A stretch of 64,000 bases of DNA from Pseudokordiimonas caeni (GTDB lineage: Bacteria > Pseudomonadota > Alphaproteobacteria > Sphingomonadales > Kordiimonadaceae), in the NCBI RefSeq assembly GCF_026719705.1, contig NZ_JAPPRR010000001.1, forward strand, positions 1,589,255 to 1,653,254. The letters run 5' to 3'. Shown here in pieces: positions 57,693 through 64,000 of the stretch. The notes beneath the pieces were generated by a model, which was given only the letters and a program-made list of their open reading frames with translations, was not told where the DNA came from and did not search any database. Both the position numbers and the translations under genes were made by a program. Position 1 is the first letter of the stretch; each line of letters opens with the position of its first letter.

Positions 57693-59017
57693 TTCGCAGG
57701 TCCTCCCTTGGTGGCTTGCGAGCGGTGGATAAAACGTGAAAGGCCGAAGTAGAGAAGTGCGGCAATCCCATACATCGGTGCCAGCGCATAGAAGGCGGCC
57801 TGCAACGAGTGCGCCCCGTGGCTGGCGCGGAAGAAGTCGCTGGCCATACCCACATAGGTGGGCCCGAGGCCAAGCCCGATGAAATTCATCACAAGCAGCA
57901 ACAATGCCCCTGAAATCACCCGCTGATCCGGGCGCACTTCCCCCTGAACGAAGGTGACGGTGGCCGACAAGAAGAAGGAATTCAGGAACATCGGGACGAT
58001 CAGGAAAAGCAGCGCGGCTTCCCACCGGGCGGCCCACACAAAACCAAGGAAGAAGGGCAGCGCCACCACAAGCGAGATGGCAGGGATAAGGGCATAGGCC
58101 GAACGGCTGCGCGCCCCGAACCTGTCAATCAGCCGACCGGATACAAAAATGCCCGCACTCATCCCGATGCCGACAACAAGCGCATACCAGACCGCCACAT
58201 CGCCAAGCGCCATACCCTTCTCGCGCATCAGGAAGAGCGTGGCGAAGTTGGCGAGGCCATAGGTGATGAAGTTGGCAGCACCGCTGGCAACAGACGCCAG
58301 CAACAGGACCGGGTTGGCGAAAAAGCGCGTGATAATGGTGAAAAAGCCCTCAGGCGCCGACGTCGGCGATGGAATATCTGCCGCATCATGCCCGCCTTTT
58401 TCCGGTTCAGGGATGAGGCGATACACTGCAACTGCCGCGAGGATGCCGATCGCGCCGATCACATAAAAGGGCACCCGCCAATCAAAGGCCGTGGCAAGGG
58501 ACGCACCGAAGGCCACCCCGAGCGCGGAGCCAAGCGGTGGCCCCAGATTGAAAATTGCCATGGCCGTGCCACGCCGTTCTCGCGGGAAATAGTCCGAAAT
58601 AATCGCGTATGAGGGGGGCACGCCGCCCGCCTCACCAACGCCGACCGCCATGCGGGCGACGACAAGCTGGCCATAATTGTTGGCCATGCCGCAGGCGGCC
58701 GTTGCCGCGCTCCAGATCGCGCAAGCGCATGACAGCACTTTCACGCGGTTTGTCCGATCCGCCAACCAGCCAATCGGAATGGCGATGAAGCAGTAGAAAA
58801 GCGCGAAGTAGAAACCGGTGATCAGGCCAAGCTGCCCGTCACTGATCCCCAGCTCGTCCTGCACCGGCTTCGCAAGGATGGACAGGAGCTGCCTGTCCAG
58901 AAAATTGAGGACATAAACAAAGCACAGCATCCCGAGCACCAGTCCCGTGCGAACCGGTGTCGACGCGGCATGGACCGGCGCCTTTCCCTCGACTGAAGTC
59001 TCACCATTCATCCGCAT
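57689..59017 (-). CDS. MFS transporter, spinster-type
   Basis: A 442-residue, 12-TM transporter. The N-terminal FVYVLNFLDRQLLSILAKPVQDELGISDGQ is the hallmark of spinster/Spns-like MFS proteins, with GWLADRTNRVKVL as the first cytoplasmic loop and RMAVGVGEAGGVPPSYAIISDYFPRERRG as the TM5 region. Spinster-like bacterial transporters are commonly encoded with esterases and TonB receptors in hydrophobic-acid or aromatic degradation loci. Starts 18 bases after the ligase stop. The substrate is probably an organic acid released by the esterase. Confidence 0.87.
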   Translation of the reverse strand: MRMNGETSVEGKAPVHAASTPVRTGLVLGMLCFVYVLNFLDRQLLSILAKPVQDELGISDGQLGLITGFYFALFYCFIAIPIGWLADRTNRVKVLSCACAIWSAATAACGMANNYGQLVVARMAVGVGEAGGVPPSYAIISDYFPRERRGTAMAIFNLGPPLGSALGVAFGASLATAFDWRVPFYVIGAIGILAAVAVYRLIPEPEKGGHDAADIPSPTSAPEGFFTIITRFFANPVLLLASVASGAANFITYGLANFATLFLMREKGMALGDVAVWYALVVGIGMSAGIFVSGRLIDRFGARSRSAYALIPAISLVVALPFFLGFVWAARWEAALLFLIVPMFLNSFFLSATVTFVQGEVRPDQRVISGALLLLVMNFIGLGLGPTYVGMASDFFRASHGAHSLQAAFYALAPMYGIAALLYFGLSRFIHRSQATKGGPAK

Positions 59018-59035
59018 TACCCCCTATGTTTCCCA

Positions 59036-61102
59036 TCATGCCAGCGTCCCCTGCCCGCCCGGCGCACCATCCAGCCAGCTTTTCGCGCAGGCCAGATACC
59101 AAGGCAGGATATCGGGGTTTGCGATGACGTCCGGGTTGACGACTTTGGCCGCCGGCCACCCCTGGAAGAGCCGCTTGACCGGCAATTCCTGCTTCTTGCC
59201 GGACAGGGTTCGCGGGATGCCGGGCGCCTGAAGGAAAAGGTCGGGGATGAACCGCGGCGACAGGCTGCTGCGGATGGCGGCGGCCAAGGCGGCTTTCAAC
59301 GCTTCGTCCAGCTCGCGCCCCTCAGCCGGCACCACAAACATCAGAAGCTTGCTATCCCCTTCCCCATCGTCAAGGTCGATGACAAGGCTGTCAGCAACAT
59401 CCGCAAGCCGCTCGACAGCGGCATAAATATCCGCCGTTCCCATCCGCAAGCCGTGGCGATTGATCGTCGCGTCGCTGCGGCCGGTGATCGTGCAACTGCC
59501 ATCCTCATCGATGCGCAACCAGTCGCCGTGTCGCCATATCCCCGGCCATTCGCTAAAATAGGATCCCCTGTACCGGCTGCCGTCCGCATCCCCCCAGAAA
59601 TAGAGGGGCATGCTGGGCATCGGGCGCGTACAGACAAGCTCGCCAACCTTGCCGACAACCGGCTTGCCGTCCTCGCCCCACGCCTCGACGGCCGCACCGA
59701 GATGACGGCACTGAAGCCGTCCGGGCGTGGCGGCGAGATCGCGGTTGCCCGCCATGAAGCCGGCAAAAAGGTCTGTCCCGCCACTGATATTGCACCACCA
59801 GATGTCCGGCCTGCCAAAAAAGGCAAACTCGTCATTCCCCCACAGCTGCACATCGGGCGGCAGCGGTGACCCCGTGCTGCCAAGGGCGCGGACGGCGCTC
59901 AAATCCCCGATCTCAGAAAGCGATATCCCCGCCTTGCGGCAGCTGATGAAGAAGGCGGCACCGCCCCCGAACCATGTGATCCGGTGCCGGGCGGCAAATG
60001 CCCACATCACGCCCCAGTCAGGCGTCTCCTTCGGGCCGCTCGGCGAGCCGTCGTAAAGACAGATGGTTGTCCCGGAAAGGAGCCCGCAAACCTGCTGGTT
60101 CCACATCACCCAGCCCGTCGCACTGTACCAGTGGAAACGTTCGCCAAAGCTGTTTGGCGCATAGCTGGCGCCGATATCGAGATGCAGGTGCCCCGCGCAG
60201 GCAAGCGCAATGATGCCGCCATGGCCATGGACAATGGCTTTGGGCAGGCCGGTTGTGCCGCTGGAATACAGGATCCATAGCGGATGGTCGAAGGACACCC
60301 AGTCGGGCTCGAACGCCGCCACCGCGTCATCATCGCGGGTCAGGATGCCGGCGAAATCGATGGCCCCTGCGACAGGTGCGTCACCATAGCCGCTTTTAAC
60401 AACAAGAAGCGCCTCAACACTTGGAAGGGCGGCACGCATGTCTTTCACCACCGTGCAGCGATCCATGGCCTTGCCGGCATAGAAAATCCCGTCAACAGCA
60501 ATCAGCACCTTCGGCGACGTTTGCTGGAACCGGTCCAGAAGGGCCGGTGTGCCCATATCGGGCGAACACAGGGTCCAGACGGCACCGATACTGGCGCAGG
60601 CGATGAAGGCGATCGTGGCCTCCGGAATATTCGGCAGATAGGCCGCCACCCGATCCCCCGGCTTCACACCCAGGCGCCGCAGTTCAAGCGCGAGGGATGC
60701 GCTCTTGCGCCGAAGCTCGCTCCAGCTGATTTCGGTGATTTCGCCCTTTTCATTCTCGGCGATGATGGCCAGCTGGCCGGCCGCTTCCGCCGGGGCTATA
60801 TGCCGGAAGATATGGCGGGCGAAATTGACCTGTGCGCCTTCAAACCATGCAACGTCGGGCATGCCATTGTCGCGCACCACCGCCCTGAAAGGTGTTGGCG
60901 ATTCAATACGGTAATAGTCCCAGATACTGCGCCAGAATGCATCAAGATCGGTCGTCGACCATTCCCAGAGCGCCGCATAGTCCTCGAATGCCAGACCCCG
61001 TTCGCGCTTCAGCCATTCCTGATACAGCCGCATCTGCGGGACAGGTTCGTCATAGGCGCGCCTGGGCTGCCGGGAGGATTTATGTCGACTGAGGCTGGTC
61101 AA
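59036..61102 (-). CDS. Acetoacetate-CoA ligase (acetoacetyl-CoA synthetase)
   Basis: A 688-residue adenylate-forming enzyme. Motifs: AcsA-like N-terminus, the AMP-binding P-loop LYSSGTTGLPKAIVHGHGG, and RYRGSYFSEWPGIWRHGDW followed by ITGRSDATINRHGLRMGTADIY, the A8/hinge region with the acetoacetyl-CoA-synthetase variant H-G-L-R-M-G. The C-terminus has GIPRTLSGKKQELPVKRL with the A10 lysine. The start is a TTG at 61102 with AAGGA 8 bases upstream. It would activate acetoacetate or a related beta-keto or branched acid liberated by the esterase. Confidence 0.9.
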   Translation of the reverse strand: MTSLSRHKSSRQPRRAYDEPVPQMRLYQEWLKRERGLAFEDYAALWEWSTTDLDAFWRSIWDYYRIESPTPFRAVVRDNGMPDVAWFEGAQVNFARHIFRHIAPAEAAGQLAIIAENEKGEITEISWSELRRKSASLALELRRLGVKPGDRVAAYLPNIPEATIAFIACASIGAVWTLCSPDMGTPALLDRFQQTSPKVLIAVDGIFYAGKAMDRCTVVKDMRAALPSVEALLVVKSGYGDAPVAGAIDFAGILTRDDDAVAAFEPDWVSFDHPLWILYSSGTTGLPKAIVHGHGGIIALACAGHLHLDIGASYAPNSFGERFHWYSATGWVMWNQQVCGLLSGTTICLYDGSPSGPKETPDWGVMWAFAARHRITWFGGGAAFFISCRKAGISLSEIGDLSAVRALGSTGSPLPPDVQLWGNDEFAFFGRPDIWWCNISGGTDLFAGFMAGNRDLAATPGRLQCRHLGAAVEAWGEDGKPVVGKVGELVCTRPMPSMPLYFWGDADGSRYRGSYFSEWPGIWRHGDWLRIDEDGSCTITGRSDATINRHGLRMGTADIYAAVERLADVADSLVIDLDDGEGDSKLLMFVVPAEGRELDEALKAALAAAIRSSLSPRFIPDLFLQAPGIPRTLSGKKQELPVKRLFQGWPAAKVVNPDVIANPDILPWYLACAKSWLDGAPGGQGTLA

Positions 61103-61155
61103 TTTGTATTCCTTGCTCTTCCCCGGTGGCCTGCACTGCCATAGCCGGGCTGGTG

Positions 61156-61185
61156 GGAGAAGCCAGAGCCATGCTCGGCTTCTCC
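61156..61185. terminator. Long hairpin between TonB receptor and ligase genes
   Basis: GGAGAAGCC (61156-61164) pairs with GGCTTCTCC (61177-61185), extended inside by GAGC/GCTC, for about 13 bp with one bulge. There is no U-run on the minus strand, so it may be an attenuator or an RNA-processing/stability element that sets a high TonB-to-enzyme ratio rather than a full stop. Confidence 0.5.
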
Positions 61186-61242
61186 GCGATTGCTTTCCAG
61201 ATTGACGGCAAGGTCATCACCGTCAGATTGGAGGGGATGGCT

Positions 61243-63480
61243 TCAGAAGCGGTGCAGCAGCGTTACACCATACATGCGCGGCGCCCCCAGCTGCCCGACC
61301 CGCGAAGGAGTCGTGTCGCTCGCCGCCGTCAGCGATTGTCCCACATAGCGCTTGTCAAATGCGTTGCGGGCATAGGCCGTGAGCGACCATTTCGCGTCCG
61401 TCGTGCCAAGCGTGAGCGAGGCATTCAGGAGACCATAGGACTTCTGGGTATTGAGCTCGTTATTGAAGAGGTCGAAATACACATCGTCCTGCCATTTGTA
61501 GTCGGCACGGGCGATAAGCTCGAGATTACCCGAAAGCTCGTAGGTATATTCGCCGGACGCGCTGAACTGCCAGTTGGGGGCCTGCGGCAGGCGGTTGCCC
61601 GTCAGGTCCTTGATACCGAGCTCCGGATAGATCGGGTCGATACTGGTGAACTCACCAAACTTGGCAAAGAGGCGGGTTCCCGAGAAAACAACCCGCAAAC
61701 CGGCCGTCGGAATTGCCTCAAGCTCCAGCTCGATACCCTTGATCGTGGCGGTTGCCGCATTCTCCACCCGGGGATAACGCACCCCGGTTTGCGGGTTGAT
61801 GCGGAACAGGGTTTGTTGCAGGTTCGAATAGTCGGACGCAAAGCCCGTTACGCCCATCCGAAGCTTCCTGTCGTAGAACATCCCCTTGAAGCCCGCTTCA
61901 TAGTTCCAGACAAATTCGGGATCAAACAGGTTCACAGGCTGGGACACGTCGCCGAATGTATTGAAGCCGCCCGACTTGAAGCCGCGGGAGGCGCTGGCAT
62001 ACAGGAGGATTCTGTCATCCGGGATATAGTCGATCGCAAACCGTGGCGTGAATGCCCCCCATGAGCCGGACGCTTCATTGTTGAAAGGCGTGCCGATAAT
62101 CGACGCCGCCATCGTGAAGTCCTTGTCGTCATAGGTATAGCGGCCGCCGGCGGTGATACGCAGCCGGTCTGTCAACTTGTAGCGCATCTGGCCATAAAAC
62201 GCATACGAATCAAGCCCTTCATACGGATCGTAATTGAAGGCATTGATAAGCGTCGGCGGCACGCTGAGAATGAGCGGCTGGGTGGACTCGCCGTTCATAT
62301 AAAAGGCGCCCGCTACGATGTCGGTCCGACTGCTGAGATCGGCAGCGAGCGTTAACTCCTGCGTGAACTGCTTCACATGGATGGCAACGAGCGGGAAGTC
62401 GGAGAAATCTCCGCTAGTGCCGTCGTTATCGGTGTCGGTCAGCACCAGATCGTGCTTGATATAGCCTGTCGTCGAGGTGAGCGAGACATCCGGGCTGATG
62501 TCCCAACGCGCAATCCCGATCGCCTTGAGATTTTCGGCGTCGCGCTGGTCCGTGTGGTTCATATAGACAGTCAGATTCTCGATGTCATTCTTCGGCAGGT
62601 CGAGCACGTCAATGATCGTCGGCTTGTCCGGGCGCGCCTGACCAAGCACGGTGGCAAAAGCCGGATCGGATTTGTTTTTCGTATATTCAAGGATAGTCCG
62701 GACCGAGAAATTCTCGGTTACTTCTCCCAGAAGCGATGCCCGCACCTGCGTCAGGTTGGTGTCGTTCTTGTCGGTATCGAGAAACGCATTCTTCATCCAG
62801 CCGTCAGCGCGGTCGGCCTGGAACGCGATACGCCCCTTCAGGCGGTCGGACCCGAGCGGGCTATTGACGAAGCCCCTGATGCCGTACCGTGAATAATTGC
62901 CGAAGGTCAGGGCAACTTCGCCCTCCGGTGTGTCGGTCGGCAGGTTGCTGTGCACATTGATCGCACCACCGGTGGCGTTACGCCCTTCAATGGTGCCCTG
63001 CGGCCCGCGCAGCACTTCAACACGCGACACATCAAGGAAAGTGCCATCCATCATGAAGTGGTTCAGGAAGGGCACGCCGTCCTGAGAAACGGTGATGCCC
63101 GCCTGGCTTCCGATGTCCTGCCCTGCCTGCCCGATGCCGCGCAGGGCAATGAAGATGTTCCCGAAGCGCTCGCCGAACTGGAGGCTCGGCGTGATCTGCA
63201 CGAGGTCACCCACACTTTTCAGGCCGGCCTTCTGCAGCGTTTCGCCCGACAGCGCCGTGATCGCAATCGGCACGTTCTGAAGGCCTTCGCGGCGCTTCTG
63301 TGCGGTGACGATAATGTCTTCGATCTCACCGATGTCAGCCGGTTCGTCGGCCTCGGCGGCACCCGCCGGCGGCTGGCTTTGTGCGACCGCTTCGGCGCTC
63401 ATCAACCAACCCGAAATCAGCGCAGACGCGCCAAGCAGCATGCGTGCACGAACGATGCGTGCCTTACTATTCTCTAGCAT
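61243..63480 (-). CDS. TonB-dependent receptor of the esterase/acetoacetate-CoA ligase operon
   Basis: A 745-residue receptor with signal peptide (residues about 1-34, ending AEAVAQ), a TonB-box-like segment (EDIIVTAQKRREGLQNVPIA), plug (GDLVQITPSLQFGERFGN, DVSRVEVLRGPQGTIEGRNATGG) and a barrel ending MYGVTLLHRF with the C-terminal Phe. VTAQKR-RE-x-x-Q-x-V-P is the mark of the large alphaproteobacterial family often serving hydrophobic or plant-derived ligands. GGGGAGGGG precedes the ATG at 63480. It leads the operon of ligase, MFS and esterase and lies next to an AraC regulator. Confidence 0.9.
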   Translation of the reverse strand: MLENSKARIVRARMLLGASALISGWLMSAEAVAQSQPPAGAAEADEPADIGEIEDIIVTAQKRREGLQNVPIAITALSGETLQKAGLKSVGDLVQITPSLQFGERFGNIFIALRGIGQAGQDIGSQAGITVSQDGVPFLNHFMMDGTFLDVSRVEVLRGPQGTIEGRNATGGAINVHSNLPTDTPEGEVALTFGNYSRYGIRGFVNSPLGSDRLKGRIAFQADRADGWMKNAFLDTDKNDTNLTQVRASLLGEVTENFSVRTILEYTKNKSDPAFATVLGQARPDKPTIIDVLDLPKNDIENLTVYMNHTDQRDAENLKAIGIARWDISPDVSLTSTTGYIKHDLVLTDTDNDGTSGDFSDFPLVAIHVKQFTQELTLAADLSSRTDIVAGAFYMNGESTQPLILSVPPTLINAFNYDPYEGLDSYAFYGQMRYKLTDRLRITAGGRYTYDDKDFTMAASIIGTPFNNEASGSWGAFTPRFAIDYIPDDRILLYASASRGFKSGGFNTFGDVSQPVNLFDPEFVWNYEAGFKGMFYDRKLRMGVTGFASDYSNLQQTLFRINPQTGVRYPRVENAATATIKGIELELEAIPTAGLRVVFSGTRLFAKFGEFTSIDPIYPELGIKDLTGNRLPQAPNWQFSASGEYTYELSGNLELIARADYKWQDDVYFDLFNNELNTQKSYGLLNASLTLGTTDAKWSLTAYARNAFDKRYVGQSLTAASDTTPSRVGQLGAPRMYGVTLLHRF

Positions 63481-63634
63481 TTCCCTCCCCTTCCCAAAAT
63501 CGAGGTCACGCCCGGCCGGTTCCCCAACCGGCGGGCATGAAGGGAAATTATCACCCGCCCAAATGGACTCCATGACGGGACTGACACACAGATTTGGCAG
63601 AAGTGACAAGGGCGCCTCAGCGCGTCAAAATCGC

Positions 63635-64000
63635 CTAGGATGCACGCCGGTCATTGAGCAATGCCGTCGCTGCCGCGACCATTGCCGCATCGGAAACATG
63701 GGTCGACCGGTATACCGAGGGCGCCACGCCGGCCCATGAAATGAAGTGGCGAGAGAAGCTGCCGGGTTCGCTGAAGCCCAGTTCAAATCCGATAGCCGTC
63801 ACGGGCAGATCGCTTGCCAGCAGATAGGCACTTGCCAGCTCGCCGCGCAGGCGCGTCTTGATATCCTGAAAGCTCTCGCCCTCAAGCGCCAGATCATGGC
63901 GCAGCCGCCGGGGCCGGGTACGCAGACGTGCAGCCACGACCTCAATCGGCGCCGACCACATGCCTGCTTTCTGCAGTTCGATCAGGACCTGCTGGGTGCG
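63635..64000 (-). CDS. AraC-family regulator, C-terminal part (5' end beyond window)
   Basis: The frame is open from the window edge (64000) to 63635, about 121 residues. It contains the double HTH of AraC proteins: PIEVVAARLRTRPRRLRHDL, EGESFQDIKTRLRGELASAYL, then LPVTAIGFELGFSEPGSFSRH and FISWAGVAPSVYR. The spacing (EGxSFxxIKxxxRxxxA) is that of the OruR/long-N-terminus branch of regulators. The next gene on the same strand is the TonB receptor; control of that operon is likely. Confidence 0.85.
   Translation of the reverse strand, partial: RTQQVLIELQKAGMWSAPIEVVAARLRTRPRRLRHDLALEGESFQDIKTRLRGELASAYLLASDLPVTAIGFELGFSEPGSFSRHFISWAGVAPSVYRSTHVSDAAMVAAATALLNDRRAS

Overview
The window reads as a chromosomal segment of a high-G+C Gram-negative alphaproteobacterium that lives by scavenging: three TonB-dependent receptors, anaerobic ubiquinone genes of the ubiT/ubiU type, a CFA-synthase/DUF1365/FAD-oxidoreductase operon with an alphaproteobacterial ECF-sigma-like promoter, and an inositol operon with IolR-like operators. 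I cannot name the genus from sequence alone; an order such as Kordiimonadales is only a guess. There are no rRNA, tRNA, CRISPR, transposase or integrase genes that I can support.

Layout. 1-1.4 kb: ubiU (cut by the window edge) and ubiT on the minus strand, behind an FNR/Anr-like box. 1.6-2.4 kb: an outer-membrane beta-barrel protein. 2.5-9.2 kb: a lipid-modification block (FAD oxidoreductase, DUF1365, CFA synthase, MFS, DUF3833 lipoprotein; then, convergent, an SDR and a DUF6134 protein). 9.4-10.2 kb: a stand-alone EAL protein. 10.2-14.1 kb: a cytochrome c / Tat-exported sugar-lactone oxidase / Tat-like alanine-racemase-fold operon, divergent from a TetR regulator, with a perfect 20-bp palindrome between them. 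14.1-19.6 kb: a large BNR-propeller protein and a TonB receptor.

20.0-39.4 kb is the centrepiece: an apparently complete phytate-to-inositol locus. It holds a two-domain beta-propeller phytase lipoprotein, a TonB receptor, an organophosphate-type MFS antiporter, an inositol monophosphatase, iolG, iolBCDE (iolC fused to a DUF2090 aldolase-like domain), a second Gfo/Idh/MocA dehydrogenase, an RpiR-type regulator, a sodium:solute symporter and an exported purple-acid-phosphatase-like enzyme. Palindromes of the form GAA-N6-TTC, several of them GGAATTTAAATTC-type, sit in every control region of this block and not in front of other genes I inspected. This suggests one IolR-like regulon running from extracellular phytate to central metabolism.

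39.4-56.0 kb consists of two self-contained modules. The first (39.6-49.4 kb) has a 2-hydroxyacid dehydrogenase, a truncated homospermidine synthase, and a PepSY/two-component/RND metal-efflux operon. The second (49.8-55.8 kb) has a YbbA/YbbP-like ABC transporter divergent from a two-component system and an exported alpha/beta hydrolase. Three copies of a related intergenic repeat lie at about 39.45, 49.44 and 55.84 kb, all in the same orientation, and bound these modules.

56.0-63.5 kb: an operon of TonB receptor, acetoacetate-CoA ligase, spinster-type MFS and type-B carboxylesterase, with the C-terminal part of an AraC regulator entering from the right edge.
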